Shown here one piece after another: positions 44,487-52,929 of a DNA stretch of 64,000 nucleotides (the first letter of the stretch is position 1; each line of letters begins with the position of its first letter). Under the pieces are notes generated by a model. It had not been told where the DNA came from, did no database searches, and worked only from the letters and a program-made list of their open reading frames with translations. The translations under genes and the position numbers were made by a program. This DNA comes from Saccharopolyspora oryzae (GTDB lineage: Bacteria; Actinomycetota; Actinomycetes; Mycobacteriales; Pseudonocardiaceae): NCBI RefSeq assembly GCF_027853915.1, contig NZ_JAQGLA010000008.1, positions 1 through 64,000 on the forward strand, given 5' to 3'.

Positions 44487-44662
44487 CCCGGCCCTCCTCG
44501 ACGTCGAGCGGTGTCCCCGATCACTCCAGCCTGGAAACCCGAATGGCTTTTAGCAACGCTAACGTGATGCACGCCTCTGCCCCTGCCGTCGAGAAGGCGG
44601 TTGACGTGCGGCCTCGACGAACGCGAAGGTCGTGGGGTTGATCGGACACAGGAGGAAACAGC

Positions 44663-46126
44663 GTGTCGGTAGCGCCCGGTTCCGGACTGCCCGCTTCGAA
44701 GATCCCCGGCCTGGTGCTGCTGGACGCGGTGGAGCTGTCCTGGCTGATCTCCCGGCGCGAGGTCAGCTGCGTCGAGGTGATGCAGACCTACCTCGCCCAC
44801 ATCGACCGGTTCAACCCGGCGGTGAACGCGATCGTCTCCCGCCGCGACGAGGCGGACGTGCTGGCCGAAGCCCGGCAGCGCGACGAAGAGCTCGCCCGCG
44901 GTGAGCACCGCGGCTGGATGCACGGCTTCCCGGTCGCGATCAAGGACCTCTCGGATGCCGCCGGGCTGGCCACCACCAAGGGTTCGCCGGTGTTCGCCGA
45001 GTCGATCGCGGTCGACGACGAGCTGCACGTGCGGCGGATGCGCGAGGCCGGCGCGATCGTGATCGGCAAGACCAACGTGCCCGAGTTCGGCCTCGGCTCG
45101 CACACCTTCAACCCGGTGTTCGGCACGACGCTCAACCCCTACGACACCACGCGCAGCGCGGGCGGCAGCAGCGGAGGCGCCGCCGCCGCGCTGGCCATGC
45201 GGATGCTGCCGGTCGCCGACGGCAGCGACTTCATGGGCTCGCTGCGCAATCCCGCCGCCTGGAACAACATCGTGTCGCTGCGGCCGAGCTTCGGGCGCAT
45301 CCCGACCGAGGGCTTCCTCAGCTCGCCCTCCGTCGTCGGCCCGATGGGGCGCACGGTGCGGGACGTGGCGATGCTGCTGTCCACGATGGCCGGTCCCGAC
45401 GAGCGCGCACCGCTGAGCATCGAGCAGGATCCGGAGCTGTTCGCCGGACCGCTGGACCGCGACTTCGACGGCGCGCGGATCGGCTGGGTCGGCGACTTCG
45501 ACGGGCACCTGCCCACCGAGCCCGGAGTGCTGGACCTGTGCGCCGAATCCTTCGCCGCCTTCGGCGAAATCGGCTGCTCGGTCGAGCCGGTGGTCAAGCG
45601 GCTGCCGGTCGAGCAGGCGTGGGAGACGTTCCTGCTGTGGCGGTCGTGGACGGTCGGGCGCAACCACGCCGAGCTCTACGACGACCCGGCCAAGCGCGCG
45701 CTGCTCAAACCGGAGCTGATCTTCGAGGTCGAGAACTACCACCGGCTCCAGGCCTCCGACATCAGCCGCGCGCTCACCGGCCGCGAACAGTGGTACGCGG
45801 CGGTGTCGGACCTGTTCGACGAGTACGACTTCCTGCTCGCGCCCAGCGCGCAGGTGTTCCCGTTCGACGCCGAGCAGCGCTGGCCGCAGGAGATCGGCGA
45901 CCGGTCGATGGACACCTACCACCGCTGGATGGAGGTGGTGGCGCCGTGGACGCTGTCCGGGCACCCGGTGGCCAACCTCCCGGTCGGCTGCAACGCGGAG
46001 GGCCTGCCGATGGGCGTCCAGCTGATCGGCCGCAACCACGCGGAATGGCCGCTCCTCCAACTCGCCCACTCCTACGAACGAGCCACCGACTGGACCCATC
46101 GCGTGCTCCCACCCCTCCTCCGCTGA
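44663..46126 (+). CDS. Amidase signature-family enzyme
   Basis: This 487-aa hydrolase has the Ser-cisSer-Lys triad of the family: Lys in AIKDLSD (residue ~94), the Gly/Ser box SAGGSSGGAAAALA (~166-179), and the nucleophile Ser in DGSDFMGSLRNPA (~190). The usual GGS of the last motif reads MGS. It hydrolyses amides to acids; substrate is not evident. GTG 44663 has AGGAGG seven bases upstream. Length is normal. It lies 114 bp ahead of an SDR gene on the same strand. Confidence 0.92.
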   Translation: MSVAPGSGLPASKIPGLVLLDAVELSWLISRREVSCVEVMQTYLAHIDRFNPAVNAIVSRRDEADVLAEARQRDEELARGEHRGWMHGFPVAIKDLSDAAGLATTKGSPVFAESIAVDDELHVRRMREAGAIVIGKTNVPEFGLGSHTFNPVFGTTLNPYDTTRSAGGSSGGAAAALAMRMLPVADGSDFMGSLRNPAAWNNIVSLRPSFGRIPTEGFLSSPSVVGPMGRTVRDVAMLLSTMAGPDERAPLSIEQDPELFAGPLDRDFDGARIGWVGDFDGHLPTEPGVLDLCAESFAAFGEIGCSVEPVVKRLPVEQAWETFLLWRSWTVGRNHAELYDDPAKRALLKPELIFEVENYHRLQASDISRALTGREQWYAAVSDLFDEYDFLLAPSAQVFPFDAEQRWPQEIGDRSMDTYHRWMEVVAPWTLSGHPVANLPVGCNAEGLPMGVQLIGRNHAEWPLLQLAHSYERATDWTHRVLPPLLR

Positions 46127-46240
46127 AACGCGTTCTGCGCTGCGGTGCGGGTGGTCCGGGTGGGCGATCGCTGGTTCACTGCGGCTGGACGCGGCGGGAG
46201 GATCGCGGCGAAGGCGACAACGCTCGGGAAGGCGGTACGG

Positions 46241-46999
46241 ATGGGGAACGACGTGTTCTCGTTGCAGGACAAGGTCGCTCTGGTCACCGGTGGTGGGCAG
46301 GGCATCGGGCTGGAGATCGCCAAGGCCCTGCGCACCGCGGGTGCCCACGTGGTGATCGCCGAGATCAACCCGGACACCGGCCGGCGGGCCGCCGAGGAGG
46401 TCGGGGGCGGCTTCGAGCAGGTCGACGTCACCGATTCGACCGCGGTGGCCGCGCTCGTCGACCGGATCGTGGCCGAGCACGGCCGGATCGACGTGTCGGT
46501 GCACAACGCTGGCATGGTGCGCAACGAGCCCGCGGAGTCCATTTCGGACGATTCGTGGCGGCGCACCATGGGGCTCAACCTGGACGCGGTGTTCTGGTGC
46601 TGCCGCGAGGTCGGCCGGGCGATGCTGGCGCAAGGATCGGGGTCGATCATCAACATCGCCTCGATGTCCGGCCTGATCTCCAACCACCCGCAGCCGCAGG
46701 CGCACTACAACACCTCGAAGGCCGCGGTCATCATGCTGACCAAATCGCTGGCCGGCGAGTGGGGCGGCCGCGGGGTGCGGGTCAACTCCATCTCCCCCGG
46801 CTACACCGGTACGGAACTGCTCCAGGGCGTCCAGGACACCCAACCCGAGTGGTACGCGCAGTGGCTGGCGCAGACCCCGATGGGCCGGGTCGCCGAGCCC
46901 CGCGAGATCGGCCCGCTCGCGGTGTTCCTGGCCGCCGAGGCCAGCAGCTTCGTCACCGGCAGCAACATGGTCGTGGACGGCGGCTTCACCGTCTGGTGA
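46241..46999 (+). CDS. Short-chain dehydrogenase/reductase
   Basis: This 252-aa classical SDR has the cofactor motif TGGGQGIGLEIA, the NAG motif HNAGM, the catalytic Ser in IASMSG and the Tyr-x3-Lys pair in YNTSKAA, followed by SPGYTGTEL and a C-terminal GSNMVVDGGFTVW. NAD is likely because an acidic residue (E in IAEINPD) follows strand 2. Closest known relatives act on sugar alcohols or 3-oxoacids. ATG 46241 has GGAAGG at eight bases. A repeat element and palindrome follow its stop. Confidence 0.92.
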   Translation: MGNDVFSLQDKVALVTGGGQGIGLEIAKALRTAGAHVVIAEINPDTGRRAAEEVGGGFEQVDVTDSTAVAALVDRIVAEHGRIDVSVHNAGMVRNEPAESISDDSWRRTMGLNLDAVFWCCREVGRAMLAQGSGSIINIASMSGLISNHPQPQAHYNTSKAAVIMLTKSLAGEWGGRGVRVNSISPGYTGTELLQGVQDTQPEWYAQWLAQTPMGRVAEPREIGPLAVFLAAEASSFVTGSNMVVDGGFTVW

Positions 47000-47007
47000 C
47001 CCGAGCA

Positions 47008-47134
47008 CGCAAATTCCATTGAGGTTCTTCCATCCTCATTTTGCGTGGCGGTGCGGGTGGCAGAACCTCAGCGCCCGCCTGGACTCCGGGTGCCCAGCCT
47101 TATGTATGCCAGTCCGATTTCAATGGAATTTGCG
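47008..47134. repeat. Palindromic arms TTTCAATGGAATTT enclosing a half element
   Basis: Perfect 15-bp inverted arms at 47008-47022 and 47120-47134 flank the half copy of the dispersed element, placed between convergent genes. The arm core also forms the palindrome at 58732-58777. It may act as a bidirectional terminator or mark an insertion. Confidence 0.75.
47021..47110 (+). repeat. Dispersed palindromic element, half copy
   Basis: From the GTGGCGGTGCGGGT start this matches the left half of the full element and stops at TATGTATGCCA, which is the centre of the palindrome in the full copies. The right half is absent. Confidence 0.8.
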
Positions 47135-47201
47135 CCAGGTGCGGTGAAGGCGTGAGTGCGCAGCGGTGTTCAGTGCAGCGCGCTCACGCCCCGCCCCGTG
47201 C

Positions 47202-48395
47202 TCAGCCGCGGAAGGCGTTGAGGCCGGTCAGGGCCTGGCCGATGGTCAGGGCGTGCATCTCACCGGTGCCCTCGTAGGTCAGGACCGACTCGAGGTTGGT
47301 CATGTGGCGGATCACCGGGTATTCCAGGGAGATCCCGTTCGCGCCGAGGATGGTGCGGGCGGTCCGGGCGACCTCCATCGCGCCGCGCACGTTGTCCAGC
47401 TTGCCGAAGCTGACCTGCTGCGGGATGAGCTTCCCGGCGTCCTTGAGCTTGCCGAGGTGCAGGGCGAGCAGGCGTCCGTTCTGCACCCGCACCGCCATGT
47501 CGGCGAGCTTGCCCTGGGTGAGCTGGAATCCGCCGATCGGCCGGCCGAACTGCTCGCGGGTGGTCGCGTAGTCCAGCGCCGCCTCCAGGCAGCTGCGACC
47601 GGCGCCGACCGCACCCCACACGATGCCGTAGCGGGCCTCGTTGAGGCAGGACAGCGGACCGCGCAGACCGGTGACCTCGGGCAGCACCGCATCCGCGGGC
47701 AGCCGCACGTCGTCGAGCACCAGCTCGCTGGTCACCGAGGCGCGCAGCGACAGCTTGTGCTTGATCTCCGGCGCGGAGAAGCCCGGCGTGTCGGTCGGGA
47801 CCACGAAGCCCCGCACGCCCTCGTCGGTCTTGGCCCACACCACGGCCACCGAGGCGATGCTGCCGTTGGTGATCCACATCTTCCGGCCGTTGAGCACCCA
47901 GTCGGAACCGTCGCGGCGCGCGTTGGTGAGCATCGACGACGGGTCGGAACCGTGGTCGGGCTCGGTCAGGCCGAAGCAGCCGATCGCCTCACCGGCGGCC
48001 ATCTGCGGCAGCCAGTGCTGCTTGTGCTCCTCCGAACCCCAGCGCCAGATGGCGAACATCGCCAGCGAACCCTGCACCGACACCAGCGAGCGCAGCCCGG
48101 AGTCGCAGGCCTCCAGCTCCTCGCAGGCGATGCCGTAGTCCACTGCGGACAGCCCGGCGCAGCCGTAGCCCTCCAGGTGCATGCCCAGCACGCCCAGCTT
48201 GCCCAGCTCCCGGGCCAGTTCGCGGGCCTGCGGGAACTCGCCCCGCTCGTACCACTCCGCGACGTGCGGCTGCACGTGGTCGCGGCACAGCGCGCGGACG
48301 CTGTCGCGGATCGCCAGCTGTTCCGCGGTGAATTCGGCGTCGATCCCGAGCGGGTCGCGCGGGTCGAACGCGGGGCGCTTTCCACCGGCACTCAT
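47202..48395 (-). CDS. gcdH: Glutaryl-CoA dehydrogenase (acyl-CoA dehydrogenase family)
   Basis: This 397-aa FAD enzyme should oxidise and decarboxylate glutaryl-CoA to crotonyl-CoA. The catalytic base is Glu375 in TYEGTGEMHALTIG, placed as in glutaryl-CoA dehydrogenase, and CFGLTEPDHGSDPSSM and MWITNGSIASVAVVWA are GCDH-like flavin-site segments. It is coupled (ATGA) to a CaiB/BaiF CoA-transferase that can form glutaryl-CoA, which supports the assignment; a broader short-chain acyl-CoA dehydrogenase is the alternative. Confidence 0.9.
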   Translation of the reverse strand: MSAGGKRPAFDPRDPLGIDAEFTAEQLAIRDSVRALCRDHVQPHVAEWYERGEFPQARELARELGKLGVLGMHLEGYGCAGLSAVDYGIACEELEACDSGLRSLVSVQGSLAMFAIWRWGSEEHKQHWLPQMAAGEAIGCFGLTEPDHGSDPSSMLTNARRDGSDWVLNGRKMWITNGSIASVAVVWAKTDEGVRGFVVPTDTPGFSAPEIKHKLSLRASVTSELVLDDVRLPADAVLPEVTGLRGPLSCLNEARYGIVWGAVGAGRSCLEAALDYATTREQFGRPIGGFQLTQGKLADMAVRVQNGRLLALHLGKLKDAGKLIPQQVSFGKLDNVRGAMEVARTARTILGANGISLEYPVIRHMTNLESVLTYEGTGEMHALTIGQALTGLNAFRG

Positions 48396-49573
48396 TGCGA
48401 ATTCCTCCTAGGGACGATGGGGGGAAGTGGTCGTTCGGGGTCCTCCAGCCAGGCGAGGACCTCCTTGCCGTGCTCGCCGAGCAGCGGCGGCGGCGTCACT
48501 TCGGCGCTGCCGTGCGCGGAGAAGTCGATGGGCATCCGGACCTGCATCGCCGCCCCGCCGCCGGGGTCGACCATCGGGCGCAGGCCCAGGGATTCGGCGT
48601 AGTGCACCGCCCGTGGCAGGTCGTTGACCTGCCCGCACGCGATGCCCAGAGCCTGCAAGCGGCGCTGCCAGTCCGCTGCGGTGCGGGCGCCGAGCACGTT
48701 CTCCAGGTGGCCGACCAGTTCCGCGCGGTGCGCGACGCGCTGGGCGTTCGTGGCGAACCGCGGGTCGTCGGGCAGCGCGATCAGCCCGAGGGCCTCGCAC
48801 AGCTTGCGGAACTGGCCGTCGTTGCCGACCGCGACGGCCAGGAAGGCGTCCTCGCAGCGCAACGTCTCGTACGGGGCGATGCTCGGGTGCTGGTTGCCCA
48901 TCCGCTGCGGCGCGACACCGGTGGTCAGCATGCCGCTCATCTGGTTGACCAGCGATGCCAGCAGGCTGGACAGCAGGTTCACCTCGACGTGCTGGCCCTC
49001 GCCGGTGAGCTCCCGGTGGCGCAGCGCGGCCATGATGCCCAGCGCGGCGTCCTTGCCGGTGAGCACGTCCACCAGCGCCACGCCGACCTTCGTCGGCGGG
49101 CCGTCGGGGTCACCGGTGATGCTCATCAGCCCGCCGAGCGCCTGCACCACGAAGTCGTAGCCGGGCAGGTCCGCGCCGCCGGCGCTACCGAAGCCGGAGA
49201 TCGAGGTGTAGATCAGCCGCGGGTTGATCGCCCGCGCGCTGGCCTGGTCCAGGCCGTGGCGGGCCAGCGAGCCGGTCTTGAAGTTCTCCACCAGCACGTC
49301 GGCGCGGCGGACGAGGTCCAGCGCGGTCTCCCGGTCCTGCGGGTCGGCGAGGTCCAGCGCGATGCTGCGCTTGCCGCGGTTGACCGATTCGAAGTAGGAC
49401 GAGCTGTGCTCGGTCCACGGTGGACCCCACGACCGGGTGTCGTCACCGCTGCCGGGGCGCTCCACCTTGATCACGGTGGCACCCAGGTCGGCCAGCAGCA
49501 TCGTCGCGTACGGACCGGCCAGTACCCGGCTGAAGTCCGCGACGACCACGCCTTCCAGCGGCAACGTCTCCAT
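48392..49573 (-). CDS. CaiB/BaiF family III CoA-transferase, probable glutarate CoA-transferase
   Basis: This 393-aa enzyme moves CoA between acids through an aspartyl-CoA intermediate; the nucleophile is Asp169 in VALVDVLTGKDAALG. The N-terminal DFSRVLAGPYATMLLADLGA and NRGKRSIALDL are typical. Because the next gene is glutaryl-CoA dehydrogenase, succinyl-CoA:glutarate transfer is the best reading, feeding lysine-derived glutarate to crotonyl-CoA. It is the first gene of the pair and faces a GntR regulator. Confidence 0.9.
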   Translation of the reverse strand: METLPLEGVVVADFSRVLAGPYATMLLADLGATVIKVERPGSGDDTRSWGPPWTEHSSSYFESVNRGKRSIALDLADPQDRETALDLVRRADVLVENFKTGSLARHGLDQASARAINPRLIYTSISGFGSAGGADLPGYDFVVQALGGLMSITGDPDGPPTKVGVALVDVLTGKDAALGIMAALRHRELTGEGQHVEVNLLSSLLASLVNQMSGMLTTGVAPQRMGNQHPSIAPYETLRCEDAFLAVAVGNDGQFRKLCEALGLIALPDDPRFATNAQRVAHRAELVGHLENVLGARTAADWQRRLQALGIACGQVNDLPRAVHYAESLGLRPMVDPGGGAAMQVRMPIDFSAHGSAEVTPPPLLGEHGKEVLAWLEDPERPLPPIVPRRNSQ

Positions 49574-49623
49574 GCACCCGCCCTTCCCCGATGCGCGAAC
49601 CAGTGGCTTGCGTCACCGCTATT

Positions 49624-49633
49624 TTGGATCCAA
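49624..49633. promoter_or_regulatory. Candidate GntR/FadR-type operator
   Basis: TTGGATCCAA, a perfect 10-bp palindrome in the 113-bp divergent space, next to AATATACAG, an AT-rich likely -10. FCD-domain GntR proteins often bind TTG-type dyads like this. Confidence 0.5.
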
Positions 49634-49686
49634 TATACAGTTGTTCGACGGCCGGTCAAGGGCGCGGAACAACCGGGAGAAGCGGG

Positions 49687-50340
49687 ATGCAGCGACCACC
49701 CACCACGCAGGAGTTCGTCCTCGGCGAGCTGCGCAGATCCATCGTGTCCGGGGAGCTTTCCCCTGGCCAGCCGATCCGGCAGGACTCGATCGCCCAGGGC
49801 CTCGGCGTGAGCCGGGTGCCGCTGCGCGAGGCGCTGAAGACGCTGGAAGCCGAGGGGCAGGTCGTCTACCAGCCGCACCGGGGCTATTCGGTGGCCGAGC
49901 TGTCGCTGCGCGACCTGCTGGAGGTCTACCGGATGCGGGAGCTGCTGGAGGCGGAGGCGGCCGCGGTGGCCACCGAGCGCTTCACCGACACCGATCTGGC
50001 GCGGATCACCGACGCCCAGCGGGACGTGGAGGAAGCGGCCGACAGCGACGACCTGGTGGCCATGATCGCGGCCAACCGCCGCTTCCACTTCGCGCTGCTG
50101 GAACCGTCGGGAATGCCGCGCCTGCTGCGCGTCGTGCGCACGTTGTGGGACGCCACCGACGCCTACCGCGCGGTCTACTACAACTCCGACGCCAACCGCG
50201 CGCGCGTCCGCCACGAGCACGATTCCATCGTCGCCGCAGCGCAGGACCGCCGCGCCGAGGAGCTGATCCGCCTCCTCGACGACCACCGCCGCCACGCGGT
50301 CGACGCCCTGCGCGGCACTATCGCGTCCGAAGTGGACTGA
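49687..50340 (+). CDS. GntR-family regulator (FadR/FCD subgroup) of the glutarate genes
   Basis: This 217-aa regulator has an N-terminal winged helix (residues ~8-75, GVSRVPLREALKTLEAEG) and an all-helical FCD domain with the metal-site residues Asp, His in NRRFHFALL and His in DDHRRHAVDAL. The effector is probably an organic acid such as glutarate, by context. It is divergent from the CoA-transferase and converges on a TetR gene with only 3 bp between the stops. GGAG lies eight bases before ATG 49687. Confidence 0.9.
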   Translation: MQRPPTTQEFVLGELRRSIVSGELSPGQPIRQDSIAQGLGVSRVPLREALKTLEAEGQVVYQPHRGYSVAELSLRDLLEVYRMRELLEAEAAAVATERFTDTDLARITDAQRDVEEAADSDDLVAMIAANRRFHFALLEPSGMPRLLRVVRTLWDATDAYRAVYYNSDANRARVRHEHDSIVAAAQDRRAEELIRLLDDHRRHAVDALRGTIASEVD

Positions 50341-50343
50341 TCG

Positions 50344-50922
50344 TCAGGCCGCGAGCAGAACCTCGGCGGTGCGGCGCGCTTGCCGGACCGCACCGGGCAC
50401 GTCCGCCGACGCCACGACCGTCGCTCCCTCGTAGAGGAGCAGGGCGCTGTCCGCGAACTCCGCCGGCTCGGCGACGTCCGCCGCCACCGCGAGCTCCTCG
50501 AAGTAGTCGCGCATCCACCGCTTCTGCCCGATGATCACCGACCACCCCGGGTGGTCGCGGTCCGGGATCTCCGCGAGCGCGTTGACGAAGCCGCAGCCCC
50601 GGAAGTTGCCCCCGCTCATCCACGCGTCGAGCGCGTCGAACACCGCCAGCAGCTCCTCGCGCGGCCCGGTCGCGTGCTCGGTGACCCAGTTCTGCAGCCA
50701 TTCCCGCCAGCGCTGGTCGCGTTCGACCAGGTACGCGGTGACGAGCTGGTCCTTCGAGCCGAAGCAGGCGTAGAGCGTCTTCTTGGTCACCCCGGCTTCG
50801 GCCGCGATGGCTTCGACGCCGACCGCGTGGATGCCCTGGCGGTAGAACAGCTCGGCGGCGACGTCGAGCACCCGCCGCCCGGCCGGGGTCAGCTTCTCCA
50901 GCAACTCCGCGACTTCAGCCAT
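50344..50922 (-). CDS. TetR-family repressor of the divergent oxidoreductase operon
   Basis: This 192-aa repressor has an N-terminal HTH (residues ~16-62, GVEAIAAEAGVTKKTLYACFGSKDQLV) and a helical ligand domain. It is divergent from a quinone oxidoreductase and hydrolase pair. The gap holds two inverted copies of TATACCGACCGGTG, one next to each start, so it likely represses both directions. The ligand is unknown; an enone or epoxide would fit the enzymes. Confidence 0.92.
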   Translation of the reverse strand: MAEVAELLEKLTPAGRRVLDVAAELFYRQGIHAVGVEAIAAEAGVTKKTLYACFGSKDQLVTAYLVERDQRWREWLQNWVTEHATGPREELLAVFDALDAWMSGGNFRGCGFVNALAEIPDRDHPGWSVIIGQKRWMRDYFEELAVAADVAEPAEFADSALLLYEGATVVASADVPGAVRQARRTAEVLLAA

Positions 50923-50930
50923 GCCCCGAC

Positions 50931-50944
50931 TATACCGACCGGTG
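50931..50944. promoter_or_regulatory. TetR operator 1
   Basis: TATACCGACCGGTG with the dyad ACCG-N2-CGGT, overlapping a minus-strand TATAGT -10 candidate 7 bp ahead of the TetR start. Confidence 0.65.
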
Positions 50945-50946
50945 GG

Positions 50947-50977
50947 TTGACAGCATCCGCACCGAGGCGCCTATCGT
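50947..50977 (+). promoter_or_regulatory. Promoter candidate of the oxidoreductase-hydrolase operon
   Basis: TTGACA (50947-50952) and TATCGT (50972-50977) with a 19-bp spacer, enclosed by the two TetR operators. Confidence 0.4.
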
Positions 50978-50985
50978 AGTAACCA

Positions 50986-50999
50986 CACCGGTCGGTATA
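50986..50999. promoter_or_regulatory. TetR operator 2
   Basis: CACCGGTCGGTATA, the exact reverse complement of operator 1, just after the predicted start of the divergent transcript. Confidence 0.65.
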
Positions 51000-51021
51000 C
51001 CTCGATGGGAGAGTGTTCCTG

Positions 51022-52056
51022 ATGCGCGCAGTGCTGCTCACCGGCTTCGGCGGCCCGGACCAGCTCGAGTACCGCGAAGACGTGCCCGCCCCGCAGGCCG
51101 GACCCGGCGAGGTCCGGATCCGGGTCGCCGCGACCGCCATCAACAACACCGACATCTGGACCCGCGAAGGCGCCTATGGCACACCGGGCGACCCGTCGGG
51201 CACAGCGGGCTGGCGGCGCGAGCCGCTGGCGTTCCCCCGCATCCAGGGCGCCGACGTGGTCGGCCGCATCGACCAGGTCGGCGCGGGCGTGCCCCGATCG
51301 CGCCTCGGCGAGCGGGTGGTCGTCGACCCGATGCTCTACACCGGCGGCGAGCGCGAACTCGTCGACACCGAGTACCTGGGCAGCGAGCGCGACGGCGGGT
51401 TCGCCGAGCACACCGCGGTCCCGGCGGAGAACGCGCACGCCGTCGAAAGCCCGCTCAGCGATGCCGAACTCGCGACCTTCCCCACCGCGTACGCGACCGC
51501 CATGCGCATGCTCAACCGCGCGAACGTCGGCAGCGGGGAGACCGTGGTGGTCACCGGGGCGTCCGGCGGCGTCGGCTCGGCGCTGATCCAGCTCGCGGTG
51601 CTGCGCGGAGCCCGGGTCGTCGCGGTGACCAGCGGCGCGAAGCGCGAGCGCGCGTTGAAGCTCGGCGCGCACGAGGCGGTGGACCGGAACTCACCAGACC
51701 TGGACGCGCAGGTCGGGCCGGTCGACGTCGTCGCCGACGTGGTGGCGGGCCCGGCCTTCCCGCAGCTGCTGCGCATGCTCGCGCCGCTCGGGCGCTACGT
51801 CGTCGCCGGCGGCATCGCGGGGCCGCTGGTGGAGACCGACCTGCGGACCGTCTACCTGCGCCAGCTGCAGCTGATCGGCTCGTCGTTCGGCACCCACGAG
51901 GACTTCGCCCAGCTCATCGGCCACGTCGAGCGCGGCGAGCTGACCCCGCTGCTGGCCGGCACCTACCCGCTGCACGAGCTCCGCGAAGCCCAACGCGCCT
52001 TCACCGCCAAGGACTTCTTCGGCAAGCTCGTCATCACCGTCGAGGACGCGGCATGA
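51022..52056 (+). CDS. Zinc-independent quinone oxidoreductase-like MDR enzyme
   Basis: This 344-aa NAD(P)H-dependent oxidoreductase begins MRAVLLTGFGGPDQLEY, typical of quinone oxidoreductases, and has the cofactor motif TGASGGVGSALIQLA (residues ~173-187). The catalytic-zinc Cys/His pair is absent, so it probably reduces quinones or enones. ATG 51022 has GGGAGAG upstream. The stop overlaps the alpha/beta hydrolase start (ATGA). It is controlled by the divergent TetR protein. Confidence 0.9.
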   Translation: MRAVLLTGFGGPDQLEYREDVPAPQAGPGEVRIRVAATAINNTDIWTREGAYGTPGDPSGTAGWRREPLAFPRIQGADVVGRIDQVGAGVPRSRLGERVVVDPMLYTGGERELVDTEYLGSERDGGFAEHTAVPAENAHAVESPLSDAELATFPTAYATAMRMLNRANVGSGETVVVTGASGGVGSALIQLAVLRGARVVAVTSGAKRERALKLGAHEAVDRNSPDLDAQVGPVDVVADVVAGPAFPQLLRMLAPLGRYVVAGGIAGPLVETDLRTVYLRQLQLIGSSFGTHEDFAQLIGHVERGELTPLLAGTYPLHELREAQRAFTAKDFFGKLVITVEDAA

Positions 52057-52889
52057 TCCTCACCGACAACACCGTCGTCGACGGCGTCCGGCTGGCGCTC
52101 CGCCACACCCGCGGACGCACCGGGGAGACGCTGGTCTTCCTGCACGGAACGCCGTCGCACTCCCACATCTGGCGCAACGTGTTCCCGGAGTTCGAAGCGG
52201 CGGGCCACGAAGTCCTGCTCTACGACCTGCTGGGCTACGGCGCCTCGGAACGCCCGGTCGACCGCGACACCTCGGTCGCGGCCCAGGCCGACCTCCTCGG
52301 AAAGCTGCTGGCACAGCTGGAGATCCATCGCTGCACCCTGATCGCCCACGACATCGGCGGCGCGATCGCGCAGCTCTTCACCACCGCGCACCCGGACCGC
52401 GTCGAGCGCCTGGCCCTGATCGACTCGGTCAGCTACGACTCCTGGCCCTCGCGGACCTGGCAGCGGATCATCCACGACCACCTGGACGACCACGCGGCCA
52501 TGCCGCAGCAGGACTTCGAAGCGCTGCTGACCCGCCAGCTGGCGATGACGGTGGCCGACCCGGACCGCATGACCGGTGAAACCCTCGAGGCCTACTTGAG
52601 TCCACACAGGACGAGGATCGGCCGGGCGTCCTTCTTCGAGCACCAGGTCCGCCACTACGACTCGACACCGACCCTAGAAGTGGCTCCCCGCCTCAGAACC
52701 CTGCCCACCCCGACCAGGATCATCTGGGGCGAACAGGACCGCTGGCAACCACTCCCCTACGCCCACCGCCTGGCGGAGGACATCCCGAACGCGACCCTGG
52801 CGACCATCCCCGGCGCAGGCCACTTCCCCATGGAGGATGACCCGGCCCGGATCGTGGAAGAACTCCGAATCCTCCTGGCCACCCGATGA
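52053..52889 (+). CDS. Alpha/beta hydrolase with Asp nucleophile (epoxide hydrolase/dehalogenase-like)
   Basis: This 278-aa hydrolase has the oxyanion motif HGTPSHSHIWR (residues 31-41), a nucleophile elbow IAHDIGG with Asp100 instead of Ser, and a catalytic His in GAGHFPMED. An Asp nucleophile is found in haloalkane or haloacetate dehalogenases and epoxide hydrolases; the HGTP form and LLGYGASERP favour that group. It is coupled to the oxidoreductase and probably acts on the same xenobiotic. Confidence 0.88.
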   Translation: MILTDNTVVDGVRLALRHTRGRTGETLVFLHGTPSHSHIWRNVFPEFEAAGHEVLLYDLLGYGASERPVDRDTSVAAQADLLGKLLAQLEIHRCTLIAHDIGGAIAQLFTTAHPDRVERLALIDSVSYDSWPSRTWQRIIHDHLDDHAAMPQQDFEALLTRQLAMTVADPDRMTGETLEAYLSPHRTRIGRASFFEHQVRHYDSTPTLEVAPRLRTLPTPTRIIWGEQDRWQPLPYAHRLAEDIPNATLATIPGAGHFPMEDDPARIVEELRILLATR

Positions 52890-52892
52890 GAA

Positions 52893-52915
52893 GGGGGCCT
52901 TCGACCCCGGCCCCC
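52893..52915. terminator. Bidirectional hairpin between convergent genes
   Basis: GGGGGCC (52893-52899) pairs with GGCCCCC (52909-52915) across nine bases, directly after the hydrolase stop. Confidence 0.6.
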
Positions 52916-52929
52916 CTCCAGGAGTTGGG

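Noticed and set aside
46130-46160. Short similarity (GCGGTGCGGGTGG) to the dispersed element before the SDR gene
   Set aside because: Only about 13 bases match and no palindrome arm follows, so chance in GC-rich DNA is enough.
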